From positions 62,001 to 126,000 of the forward strand of contig QCLK01000001.1 of the NCBI GenBank assembly GCA_003214615.1: 64,000 nt of DNA. The letters run 5' to 3'. A program made the position numbers and the translations under genes. The notes under the pieces are model-generated. The model was not told the DNA's origin. It did no database searches and saw only the letters and a program-made list of their open reading frames with translations. This DNA comes from Pelagibacteraceae bacterium AG-414-E02 (GTDB taxonomy: Bacteria > Pseudomonadota > Alphaproteobacteria > Pelagibacterales > Pelagibacteraceae). Shown in pieces: positions 27,181 to 35,823 of the stretch (positions are counted from its first letter, which is position 1; the number at the start of each line of letters is the position of its first letter).

Positions 27181-29526
27181 ATGGACAAAGTTTTAACAAG
27201 CATGGATATCAAAGATCCTGGACTTAGATCATTACCACCAGGAGTTGAAAGATATTTAGTAAAAGGTGGAGGACTTTCTCTAGTCACTTTAGATCCTGAT
27301 GATAAAATTGAAATAACAGACACAGAAGGAAGACAAAAATGTGAAATAATTGTTTTTAATAAAGATGGAAGACCTGACTGCAGTTTGTTGGGTCTAAAAG
27401 AAAAAAATGATCCAAAAAATATAAAAAAGATTTTATCTGATAAAAATGAAAGTGCTTTTCAAGCGGTAAGCGCCTTGAAGAAAAGAAATTTAGATGTTGG
27501 AAAAGCAAAAGCATCAATTTTATTTAGTGACGATTCCGAGGCAGGAGAAAAAGTAAATTTAGTGTCTAAAGACAAATGTACCTGTATATTTTCTGCTCCC
27601 GGCAGTGCTATGAAAATAAATGAGCAAAACCCACCAACGGATTTGCTTTTGATGATTAAACGTTCAAAACCAAATAAATATAAAAATAAAGCTAATATTC
27701 CTGAACCTCTTGTAGATCCATTGAATGAAGTATTAATTGAACACAGCACAGCTATCGAATACCAAGTTAAAAAAGGAGATTACATTCAAATTATAAATCC
27801 GTTTGGAAGACAGTGTTCAGATTTTTTAGCTTTTGATACAGCAAAATTAGAAAAAGGAATTGAGCGAGGATTAGATCCATTAACAACAAGAACATTTATG
27901 GGAGCCCTTTATCCTGCTCCTGGTTTGTTTTCAAAATTTTTTGATATGGACCAAGACCCAATGATTGAAGTGGTAAGAGATACGGTTGGAAGACACGACA
28001 CTTTTAACTTAGCATGTACCTCAAAATATTATGAAGATGCTGGGTATTTTGGCCATGCAAACTGCTCTGATAATTTAAATAACGCCTTAGAAAAATATGA
28101 AATTGAAAAAAGAAAGGGATGGCCTGCTATAAATCTTTTTTTTAATACCGTTGCTAATGCACAAAATGCTGTGATTGGCGGAGAGTCTTGGGCTAGACCT
28201 GGAGACTATGTATTATTACGTGCTTTAAAAGACTTAACTTGTGGGACTACTGCATGCCCAAGTGATATTGATGATTGTAATGGGTGGGATCCATCTGATA
28301 TTTTTGTTAGAGTTTACGATAAGAAAAAAGAATTTTCAAAAGCGGTAGCATTTAGAATGAAAACAGATTCGGAACCAAAATTGACTAAGGAAACTGGATT
28401 TCACAAAAAAACTTCCAAACTTACTAGAAATTTTATTGATTATAATGGTTATTGGTTAGCAAATAACTATACAAATTATGGAACTATTAAGGAATATACT
28501 GCATGCAGGGAAAAAGCAATTGCCATTGACTTATCTCCACTAAGAAAATTTGAAATAGTTGGACCAGATTCTGAAAGCTTAATGCAATATGCTATGACAA
28601 GAAACGTTAAAAAACTTGCAATCGGTCAAGTTAGTTATGGAGCTATGTGCTACGAACACGGAGGTATGGTAGATGATGGTACTGTATTCCGTCTTGGCAA
28701 AGATATGTTTAGATGGATTGGAGGTCAAGAATATGGTGGTGAGTGGTTAAGAGAATTAGCTAAGAAAAAAAATTACAAAGCTTGGGTAAAATCTTCAACA
28801 GATCAAATTCATAATATTTCTGTTCAAGGACCAAATAGCAGAAAAATTCTAGAAAAATTTGTTTGGACTCCACCTGCGCAGCCAACAATAACTGAACTTC
28901 AATGGTTTAGATTTACTATAGGAAGAATTGGAGATCATTTAGGAACTCCATTAATGGTGTCTAGAACTGGATATACTGGTGAACTAGGATTTGAAGTTTG
29001 GTGCCATCCAAAAGATGCGCCTGAGGTTTGGGATAAAGTTTGGGATTCTGGAAAAGATCTAGGTATAACCCCGATGGGTCTTGAAGGTTTAGACATGGTA
29101 AGAATCGAAGCTGGATTAATCTTTGGTGGTTTTGAATTTAGTGACCAAACTGATCCGTTTGAAGCAGGCATTGGCTTTTCAGTCGCTCTAAAAACTAAAG
29201 AAGATGACTTTGTTGGAAAAGATGCTCTAATAAAAAGAAAAAATTCTCCTCAAAAAAAACTAGTTGGTTTAGAGCTTGTGGGTAAAGAACAAGCAATAAA
29301 TGGAGATGGAGTACACGTGGGAAGAGCTACTGTTGGTACAATAACAAGCGGAATGATATCTCCTGTGCTAAATAAGAACATTGCACTTTGTAGAATGGAT
29401 GTTAAATACTCTGATATAGGAACTGAGGTAGAAGTGGGAAAAATAGATGGGCATCAAAAAAGAATTCAGGCAAAAGTGGTAAGATTTCCTTTTTATGATC
29501 CAGAAAAAACAAAAGTAAAATCATAA
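27181..29526 (+). CDS. tdm: Trimethylamine N-oxide demethylase
   Basis: A 781-residue protein combining a DUF1989 metal-binding region (about residues 180-400) and a GcvT-like tetrahydrofolate domain (about 420-781), the layout of Tdm, which splits TMAO into dimethylamine and formaldehyde and can pass formaldehyde to tetrahydrofolate. The cysteines of the zinc site are in NLACTSKY, LTCGTTACPSD and DDCNGWDP. RTGYTGELGFEV marks the folate domain. The ATG at 27181 is chosen over a TTG 27 bp upstream; another ATG lies at 27202. It is divergent from the TMAO-type binding-protein gene and one base from the following FAD oxidoreductase gene. Confidence 0.88.
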   Translation: MDKVLTSMDIKDPGLRSLPPGVERYLVKGGGLSLVTLDPDDKIEITDTEGRQKCEIIVFNKDGRPDCSLLGLKEKNDPKNIKKILSDKNESAFQAVSALKKRNLDVGKAKASILFSDDSEAGEKVNLVSKDKCTCIFSAPGSAMKINEQNPPTDLLLMIKRSKPNKYKNKANIPEPLVDPLNEVLIEHSTAIEYQVKKGDYIQIINPFGRQCSDFLAFDTAKLEKGIERGLDPLTTRTFMGALYPAPGLFSKFFDMDQDPMIEVVRDTVGRHDTFNLACTSKYYEDAGYFGHANCSDNLNNALEKYEIEKRKGWPAINLFFNTVANAQNAVIGGESWARPGDYVLLRALKDLTCGTTACPSDIDDCNGWDPSDIFVRVYDKKKEFSKAVAFRMKTDSEPKLTKETGFHKKTSKLTRNFIDYNGYWLANNYTNYGTIKEYTACREKAIAIDLSPLRKFEIVGPDSESLMQYAMTRNVKKLAIGQVSYGAMCYEHGGMVDDGTVFRLGKDMFRWIGGQEYGGEWLRELAKKKNYKAWVKSSTDQIHNISVQGPNSRKILEKFVWTPPAQPTITELQWFRFTIGRIGDHLGTPLMVSRTGYTGELGFEVWCHPKDAPEVWDKVWDSGKDLGITPMGLEGLDMVRIEAGLIFGGFEFSDQTDPFEAGIGFSVALKTKEDDFVGKDALIKRKNSPQKKLVGLELVGKEQAINGDGVHVGRATVGTITSGMISPVLNKNIALCRMDVKYSDIGTEVEVGKIDGHQKRIQAKVVRFPFYDPEKTKVKS

Positions 29527-29527
29527 T

Positions 29528-30874
29528 ATGGCATTTCCAAAAAAAGCAAGATTTGTAGTAATTGGTGCAGGGATACACGGTTTGAGCACTGCTTGGCATT
29601 TAGCTGAAAAAATTAAAAAAAAAAATGGAAATGGATCAAATAATGAAATTGTTGTTCTTGATAAAAGTGGAATAGCTTCAGGTGCTAGTGGAGTTGCTTG
29701 TGGAGTTGTTAGAAATAATTATTTTCAACCAGCAATGAGAGAACTAATGATGCACAGTGTTAAAATATGGGAAAGTGATCCAAAAAATTTTAGTTACCAT
29801 CCTGTTGGTTATATGCAAATAAGTCCAGAAAGCATGCATAAAGATGTTGCTAGTATTTATGATCAGCAAAAAGCGATTGGTTATGAATCAGAATTTATTG
29901 AAGGAAAAGAAGATTCTATGAAATATATGAAAAATATGTTTCATGATTGGCAAGCAAAAGGAATTACTTCTGTGCTGCATGAAAAAAGAGGTGGATATGC
30001 AAATAATACAGCATCTATTTATGGATTGGCTAATAAAGCAGAAAGTTTTGGTGTAAGAATTATAACTGGTGCTGAAGTTACAGGCTTCAAAAAAGGAAGT
30101 AATAGTCAAGCAGTAACTGGCGTGGTGACTTCAAAAGGAACTATTGATTGCGAACAAGTAATTGTTGGTGCTGGCCCGTGGGTAAAAAGATTTTGGGATA
30201 TGTTAGAACTTCCAAAAAAAATTTCTATTAAAGATGAAAAAGGTAAATTACATAAAGATTATCCAATGTGGATATACTGGATGTTAACAGAAGGTGTTTT
30301 GGGTGTTGACCCTAATATGCAAAAAACTGATGATGGTAAAATGCCGCCAGTAATTCACGTTGATAGTGATGCTCACTTATTTTCTGATGTAGATGGTTCT
30401 TTAATAACTGATAAAATGTGGGGAATATATTATAAACCAGATTTTAATTTTAAAGGAGTTCAGGGAGGGTCTGCTCCTTATAAAATAATGAGACCCGTAG
30501 ATGATGTAAAAGTAGATCCTTATGGACCAGCTTCTCCAGAGTTTCAAACAACACCGGAGTTTGCACATATGTGGTGCTCTGCTTTGGCACATTGTCAAAA
30601 AAGATTTAAAGGAAAGATAAAAACTTACCACAAAGGGCCGTCAGGAGGACTTGGTTGTTTCACACCAGATTCTTTTCCTATTTTTGATAAATTTTGTGAA
30701 AACGTCTATATAATCGCTGATTCTAATCATGGTTATAAAATGATTGGGGTTGGAGATTTAGTTTCAAATGAAATTTTAGGTAAAGAAAGTTCTCTTCTTA
30801 AACCATTCAGATTCAATCGATACGAGAAAGGTGAATTGCATCCTGTATCTAGTAGTCCTTTTCCATGGAGCTAA
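29528..30874 (+). CDS. FAD-dependent amine oxidoreductase (DAO family)
   Basis: A 448-residue flavoprotein with N-terminal FAD motif VIGAGIHGLSTAWHLA and the DAO-type C-terminal loop (DSNHGYKMIGVG). It resembles sarcosine/dimethylglycine oxidases. It follows tdm after one base and must be co-expressed. Its substrate may be dimethylamine-derived or another secondary amine. The known DMA monooxygenase (DmmABC type) is not present in this window, so a DMA-related role for this enzyme is attractive but unproved. The last codons and the stop lie inside a 38-bp repeat (30869-30906). Confidence 0.8.
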   Translation: MAFPKKARFVVIGAGIHGLSTAWHLAEKIKKKNGNGSNNEIVVLDKSGIASGASGVACGVVRNNYFQPAMRELMMHSVKIWESDPKNFSYHPVGYMQISPESMHKDVASIYDQQKAIGYESEFIEGKEDSMKYMKNMFHDWQAKGITSVLHEKRGGYANNTASIYGLANKAESFGVRIITGAEVTGFKKGSNSQAVTGVVTSKGTIDCEQVIVGAGPWVKRFWDMLELPKKISIKDEKGKLHKDYPMWIYWMLTEGVLGVDPNMQKTDDGKMPPVIHVDSDAHLFSDVDGSLITDKMWGIYYKPDFNFKGVQGGSAPYKIMRPVDDVKVDPYGPASPEFQTTPEFAHMWCSALAHCQKRFKGKIKTYHKGPSGGLGCFTPDSFPIFDKFCENVYIIADSNHGYKMIGVGDLVSNEILGKESSLLKPFRFNRYEKGELHPVSSSPFPWS

Positions 30875-30906
30875 ATCTAGACGGGTATTTGTTTTTCAGC
30901 TAACAT
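30869..30906 (+). repeat. 38-bp direct repeat, copy 1
   Basis: Identical over 38 bases to 35735-35772; it begins AGCTAAATCTAGACGGG and ends TTTTTCAGCTAACAT. AGCTAA occurs near both ends of the unit. This copy includes the last sense codon and stop codon of the FAD oxidoreductase gene and lies 42 bp upstream of the TrpB-like gene. It may be a regulatory element shared by two operons or the footprint of an insertion of the 4.8-kb block between the copies. Confidence 0.95.
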
Positions 30907-30948
30907 ATTTTTAATTTTAGAATAATTAATTAAAAAAATTTAACGTTA

Positions 30949-32310
30949 ATGACTGAAAGAATTAAATATTTGTTAGAAGAAAGCAAGCTACCTAAAACTT
31001 GGTATAATATTTCAGCTGATCTTCCAAAACCATTGTCTCCACCATTACATCCTGGAACACATAAACCTGTAGGTCCTGATGATTTAGCTCCATTATTTCC
31101 AATGGCATTAATTGGACAAGAAGTATCTCAGGAAAGAGAAATTGAGATTCCTGAGCCAGTAAGAGAAATATATAAACAGTGGAGACCATCACCTTTATAT
31201 AGAGCAAAAAAACTTGAAAAAAATTTAGATACACCAGCAAAAATTTATTACAAATATGAGGGCGTGAGTCCAACTGGAAGTCACAAACCAAACACGGCTG
31301 TTGCCCAAGCATTTTATAATAAGGAAGAAGGTACGAAAAAAATCACAACAGAAACAGGAGCTGGTCAATGGGGAAGCTCACTTGCTTTTGCTTGTTCTAT
31401 TTTTAAAATGGAATTAGACGTATATATGGTAAGAGCTAGTTTTGATCAAAAACCGTATAGAAAAATGATAATGCAAACATATGGAGCTAGATGTGTTGCA
31501 AGTCCTTCAAATGAAACTAATACTGGAAAAGCAATATTAAAAAAGAATCCTAATAATACAGGTAGTCTTGGTATCGCTATTTCAGAAGCTGTTGAAATGG
31601 CTGCACAGAACAAAAATACTAAATACTCTTTAGGAAGTGTTTTAAATCATGTGTTAATGCATCAAACTATAGTCGGCAATGAAGCATTGATACAAATGGA
31701 AATGACTGGAGATTACCCTGACATACTTATTGGTTGTACAGGTGGAGGAAGTAATTTTTCTGGTTTGGTATTTCCATTTCTAGGAAAAAAATTTCGTGAT
31801 AAAAAAGATATAAAAGTTATAGCTTGTGAACCAAAATCTTGCCCTTCTTTAACAAAAGGAAAATATACTTATGATTTTGGGGATACAGGAAATCTTACCC
31901 CTTTAGTTAAAATGCATACTTTAGGTTCATCTTTTATGCCTCCCGCAACACATTCTGGAGGTTTGAGATATCATGGTATGGCACCAATGGTTAGCCATTT
32001 AAAAGAAATAGGTGCACTAGAAGCAAAAGCTTATGGACAAAAAGAATGTTTTGCGGCTGGTGTAAAATTTGCCAATGTGGAAGGTATTGTTCCTGCGCCT
32101 GAAGCCACGCATGCTGTTAAGGGCGCAATTGATGCTGCTTTAGAATGCAAAAAAAATGGTAAATCAAAAACTATTCTCTTTAATCTATGTGGTCATGGAC
32201 ATTTTGATATGCAAGCTTATGGTGATTATTTTGATAACAAACTTGAAGAAGACGTTTATCACGAGGCTGAAGTAAATAAAGCCTTGCAGTCCTTGCCTAA
32301 GATTGCATAG
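30949..32310 (+). CDS. TrpB-like PLP enzyme (TrpB2 type)
   Basis: A 453-residue PLP-dependent enzyme of the tryptophan synthase beta-like family. The PLP lysine is K113 in TGSHKPNTA; the phosphate-binding glycine loop is GCTGGGSNF. The long N-terminus and the motif RPSPLYRA indicate the TrpB2 subgroup, which works without a TrpA partner or on related substrates such as serine. No trpA is adjacent; DUF1015, serC and serA follow, so it may consume serine made by the same operon. The gap to the next gene is only 18 bp. Confidence 0.85.
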   Translation: MTERIKYLLEESKLPKTWYNISADLPKPLSPPLHPGTHKPVGPDDLAPLFPMALIGQEVSQEREIEIPEPVREIYKQWRPSPLYRAKKLEKNLDTPAKIYYKYEGVSPTGSHKPNTAVAQAFYNKEEGTKKITTETGAGQWGSSLAFACSIFKMELDVYMVRASFDQKPYRKMIMQTYGARCVASPSNETNTGKAILKKNPNNTGSLGIAISEAVEMAAQNKNTKYSLGSVLNHVLMHQTIVGNEALIQMEMTGDYPDILIGCTGGGSNFSGLVFPFLGKKFRDKKDIKVIACEPKSCPSLTKGKYTYDFGDTGNLTPLVKMHTLGSSFMPPATHSGGLRYHGMAPMVSHLKEIGALEAKAYGQKECFAAGVKFANVEGIVPAPEATHAVKGAIDAALECKKNGKSKTILFNLCGHGHFDMQAYGDYFDNKLEEDVYHEAEVNKALQSLPKIA

Positions 32311-32328
32311 TAAAATTTTTATTTTATT

Positions 32329-33558
32329 ATGCATTTTATAAATCCATTTAAAGGTTTAAGGCCGGCAGAGAATAAAGCATCCTCTGTAACCATTCCAAGT
32401 ACAGATCAATTATCCAAAGAAGTAATTGCTAACCATAAAAAAAATAACCCTTGGAGTTATTTGAATATTTTTAATCCTGATTCCGAAAATTCAAAATCAC
32501 AAAATGAGATAAATGCTCAAGCAAAAAAACAGTTTGAATTAATGAAAAATCAATCAGTACTAACAAAAGATAATATTAATTCTTTCTACGTTTATAAAAT
32601 TTCAACAAAAAATCATTCTCAAATTGGAATAATTGGTACAGCAAAATTGTCTGCTTATGATAATCTACATATTCGTGGACATGAGGAAATTTATTTTGAA
32701 AGATCTCAAAAAAGATTTGATCAAATAAATAATTTAAATGCACAAATTGGACCTATTTACGTAATTCATCCCGATAACAAAACTTTAAATGAATTGATAG
32801 AAAAACAAACAAGCTCTAAACCGGTATATTCTTTTAATGCTTTAGATGAATGCAAACATGAGCTCTGGGTTGTAAGCGAACAAAATACTGTTCTTAAAAT
32901 AAGTGAAATATTTAACAAAATAAACCGAATTTATATTGCTGATGGTCACCATAGAATTGAAGCTTTGTCAAAATTAGCTGAGTTTAGGAAACATCAAAAT
33001 CCAAACCACACAGGACAAGAACCTTACAATTATTTTATGGTAGCAATATTTCCAAAAAGCCAAGCGCGTATACTCGATTACAATAGATTAGTTAAGGATT
33101 TATACGGCTATTCAACTAAAAATTTTATAAAAGAAGTAAAAAAAAAATTTTTAATAAAAAAACATGATTCTGCATATAAACCAAATAAACCTAAATCATT
33201 TGGAATGTTTTTAGAAAAAAATTGGTATTCAATCGAGTTAAAAAATAAACCAGAAGAAAATTTATTCCACATTATTAATCTAGATATAAATTTATTACAT
33301 TATTATTTGTTAGAGCCAATTTTGGGTATAGGCGATGCAAGATATGACAATAGGATTGATTTTATTGCAGGTTACCATGGATTAGAATCGATTGAGGAAA
33401 AAGTAAATTCAGGTGAAGCCAGCGTAGGTTTTTCTTTATTTGCAACTCAAATGGAAGATGTTATAAGCTTCGCAGATAAAAAATTAACTATGCCACCAAA
33501 ATCGACTTGGTTTGATCCAAAACCCTTAGATGGTTTAGTGGCATATGATTTTGAATAA
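32329..33558 (+). CDS. DUF1015 family protein
   Basis: A 409-residue DUF1015 protein. The family signature IADGHHRIEA is near residue 205; the N-terminus NPFKGLRP and the WFDPKP near the C-terminus are also typical. Its function is not established to my knowledge. Genes of this family are often found beside serA and serC, as here, which suggests a role in serine or phosphoserine metabolism, possibly as the otherwise missing phosphoserine phosphatase or a related enzyme. This is inference only. Confidence 0.85.
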   Translation: MHFINPFKGLRPAENKASSVTIPSTDQLSKEVIANHKKNNPWSYLNIFNPDSENSKSQNEINAQAKKQFELMKNQSVLTKDNINSFYVYKISTKNHSQIGIIGTAKLSAYDNLHIRGHEEIYFERSQKRFDQINNLNAQIGPIYVIHPDNKTLNELIEKQTSSKPVYSFNALDECKHELWVVSEQNTVLKISEIFNKINRIYIADGHHRIEALSKLAEFRKHQNPNHTGQEPYNYFMVAIFPKSQARILDYNRLVKDLYGYSTKNFIKEVKKKFLIKKHDSAYKPNKPKSFGMFLEKNWYSIELKNKPEENLFHIINLDINLLHYYLLEPILGIGDARYDNRIDFIAGYHGLESIEEKVNSGEASVGFSLFATQMEDVISFADKKLTMPPKSTWFDPKPLDGLVAYDFE

Positions 33559-33560
33559 TT

Positions 33561-34721
33561 ATGACATCAGCCAAACCATCAAACAAACCGGCAAATTCAA
33601 ATTTTTCCAGTGGCCCTTGCGCAAAAAGACCAGGTTGGAACATTAACTTATTAAAAGATTCCCCTGTTGGGAGATCACATAGATCAAAAGAATGTAAAAA
33701 TAAACTTAAGGAAGCGATAGATAAATCTAAAAAAGTTTTAAGATTACCAAATTCTTATTCTTTAGCCATAATGGCTGGATCAAACACTGGTGCTTTGGAA
33801 TCTGCAATGTGGTCTCTTTTGGGATGTAAAGGTGTTGATGTCTTGGCTTGGGAAAATTTTGGAAAAGATTGGGTAATAGACGTGTTAGAACAATTAAAAA
33901 TTAAAAATGTTAATGCTCACAAAGCTGATTATGGCAACATCCCTGATTTGAAAAAAGTAAATTTTGATAATGATGTAGTTTTTACTTGGAACGGAACAAC
34001 ATCAGGTGTGCGTGTCCCAAACGCTGAGTGGATACCAGATAACAGAGAAGGTTTAACAATTTGCGATGCAACTTCAGGCATTTTTTCTATGGATATAGAT
34101 TTTAATAAGCTTGATGTAATTACTTGGTCGTGGCAAAAAGTACTAGGAGGTGAAGCCGCCCATGGAATGTTGGCTCTCTCACCTCGTGCAATAAGGAGAC
34201 TGGAAACACATACTCCAAGCTGGCCAATTCCTAAATTATTCAGATTAGCAAATAAAAAAAAATTGGTTAAAGGTATATTTGAAGGATCTACTATAAATAC
34301 ACCTTCAATGATTTGTGTAGAAGATGTGATAGATTCATTGAATTGGGTAGAATCGGTTGGAGGAACACCAGAATTAATAAAAATTTCAAATAAAAATCTT
34401 AAAATTGTTGAAGACTGGGTAAATAATAGCAATTGGGTAAAATTTATGAATGATGATAAAAAAACAAGATCCTCAACAAGTATTACCTTAGTAATAAAGG
34501 ATGAATGGTTTAAAAAATTTAATGAAGATGAGCAAAAAGATTTTATTAAGAAAATCGTTTCAAAACTTGATAGTGAGGGTGTGGCTAAAGATATTAATGG
34601 ATACCCCAAAGCTCCGCCTAGTTTAAGATTGTGGGGAGGAGCAACAGTCCAAAACAATGACATGAAAGCATTATTGCCTTGGATTGACTGGGCCTATGAC
34701 TCGGTAAAAAATAATGCCTAA
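33561..34721 (+). CDS. serC: Phosphoserine aminotransferase
   Basis: A 386-residue class V aminotransferase that converts 3-phosphohydroxypyruvate to phosphoserine. It opens with the SerC signature SNFSSGPCAKRPGW and has the PLP lysine in TWSWQKVLGGE. It sits 2 bp after the DUF1015 gene and overlaps serA by 8 bp, so the two serine-pathway enzymes are translationally coupled. No obvious serB is present in the window. Confidence 0.92.
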   Translation: MTSAKPSNKPANSNFSSGPCAKRPGWNINLLKDSPVGRSHRSKECKNKLKEAIDKSKKVLRLPNSYSLAIMAGSNTGALESAMWSLLGCKGVDVLAWENFGKDWVIDVLEQLKIKNVNAHKADYGNIPDLKKVNFDNDVVFTWNGTTSGVRVPNAEWIPDNREGLTICDATSGIFSMDIDFNKLDVITWSWQKVLGGEAAHGMLALSPRAIRRLETHTPSWPIPKLFRLANKKKLVKGIFEGSTINTPSMICVEDVIDSLNWVESVGGTPELIKISNKNLKIVEDWVNNSNWVKFMNDDKKTRSSTSITLVIKDEWFKKFNEDEQKDFIKKIVSKLDSEGVAKDINGYPKAPPSLRLWGGATVQNNDMKALLPWIDWAYDSVKNNA

Positions 34722-35649
34722 AGTTTTAATTTCAGATTCAATGAGTAAAGTTGCTCAAAAAATATTTGAAGAAAATAAGATTTCTGTAGACGTAAAGATT
34801 GGATTACCTGAAGAGGAAATTATAAAGATAATTTCTGAATATGATGGAATGGTTGTTAGATCAGCCACAAAAGTAACAAAAAATATAATTTTAGCCGCCA
34901 AAAAATTAAAAGTTATAGGTAGAGCTGGAGCAGGAGTAGATAATATTGATGTGCCAACTGCAAAAGAAAATAATATGATTGTTATGAATACACCAGGTGG
35001 AAATGCAAACGCAACAGCTGAACATACGTTTGCATTAATAATGTCTTTATTAAGAAAAGTTCCTTTCGCAAATGAAACCACTCATAAAGGAAAGTGGGAG
35101 AAAAAAAATATTAAAGGAACAGAACTTTCAAAAAAAACTCTTGGTATAGTTGGTTTTGGAAATGTAGGAGTTAGATTAAGCAACTTAGTCAAAGGTTTTG
35201 ATATGAACATTTTGGTTAACTCCAAATCATTAGAATCAAGAAAAAAAGATTATCCTCATGTTAAAAATGTCAGTTTTGAAAAATTAATTAGTAATAGTGA
35301 TATTATTAGTTTTCACTGCAAAGCTGCTAAGGATGGAAAACCTTTGATAACAAAGGAACATTATAAAAAAATGAAAGCTACAACATACATAATCAATGCT
35401 GCTCGAGGTAACATTGTTGACGAAAAGGATTTAAATGACGCTTTAAATGAAAGTTTAATAGCTGGTGCAGCAATAGATGTTTATGCAAAAGAACCTGCTA
35501 AAGAAAATATTTTATTTAACAACCCTAAAGTAATATTAACTCCTCATATAGCCGCATCAACCGCTGAAGCTTCGATAGTGGTAGCTGAAATGATAGCTAA
35601 TCAAATTTCTGATTTTTTATTAAAAGGAAATAAAATTAATACAGTATAA
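34714..35649 (+). CDS. serA: D-3-phosphoglycerate dehydrogenase, short form
   Basis: A 311-residue D-isomer-specific 2-hydroxyacid dehydrogenase. NAD motif VGFGNVG and the catalytic residues in GRAGAGVDNID (Arg), EPAKEN (Glu) and LTPHIAA (His) are visible. It lacks the C-terminal ACT/ASB regulatory domains, so feedback inhibition by serine is not expected. Coupling to serC supports the phosphoglycerate dehydrogenase assignment over other 2-hydroxyacid dehydrogenases. It is the last gene of the block enclosed by the 38-bp repeats. Confidence 0.87.
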   Translation: MPKVLISDSMSKVAQKIFEENKISVDVKIGLPEEEIIKIISEYDGMVVRSATKVTKNIILAAKKLKVIGRAGAGVDNIDVPTAKENNMIVMNTPGGNANATAEHTFALIMSLLRKVPFANETTHKGKWEKKNIKGTELSKKTLGIVGFGNVGVRLSNLVKGFDMNILVNSKSLESRKKDYPHVKNVSFEKLISNSDIISFHCKAAKDGKPLITKEHYKKMKATTYIINAARGNIVDEKDLNDALNESLIAGAAIDVYAKEPAKENILFNNPKVILTPHIAASTAEASIVVAEMIANQISDFLLKGNKINTV

Positions 35650-35734
35650 TTTATTCTAAATTATCCGATTTAGATTCAATCCACGCGCGAAAGTTAAATT
35701 ATAATTATTATTATTTAACGCTCTATTTCATTCC

Positions 35735-35772
35735 AGCTAAATCTAGACGGGTATTTGTTTTTCAGCTAACAT
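35735..35772 (+). repeat. 38-bp direct repeat, copy 2
   Basis: Exact copy of 30869-30906, lying 51 bp upstream of the GlnT-like gene in a 174-bp intergenic region. Here it is wholly non-coding. Downstream, GGGAGG precedes the GlnT-like ATG. The rest of this intergenic region holds a weak AT-rich hairpin (35693-35699 with 35713-35719), which may end the serA transcript; I see no known riboswitch. Confidence 0.95.
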
Positions 35773-35823
35773 CTTTACAAGTTAGAAGTTCAAAACATAA
35801 ATCTTTGAGGGAGGATTAGTTTT

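Noticed and set aside
33929-34663. A 244-codon open frame on the minus strand inside serC.
   Set aside because: It lies wholly antisense to a well-supported gene, shows no family motif and is a by-product of the sense codon pattern.
35650-35823. Glutamine (glnA-type) riboswitch upstream of the GlnT-like gene.
   Set aside because: The expected conserved core of that motif is absent; only the 38-bp repeat and a weak AT hairpin are seen.
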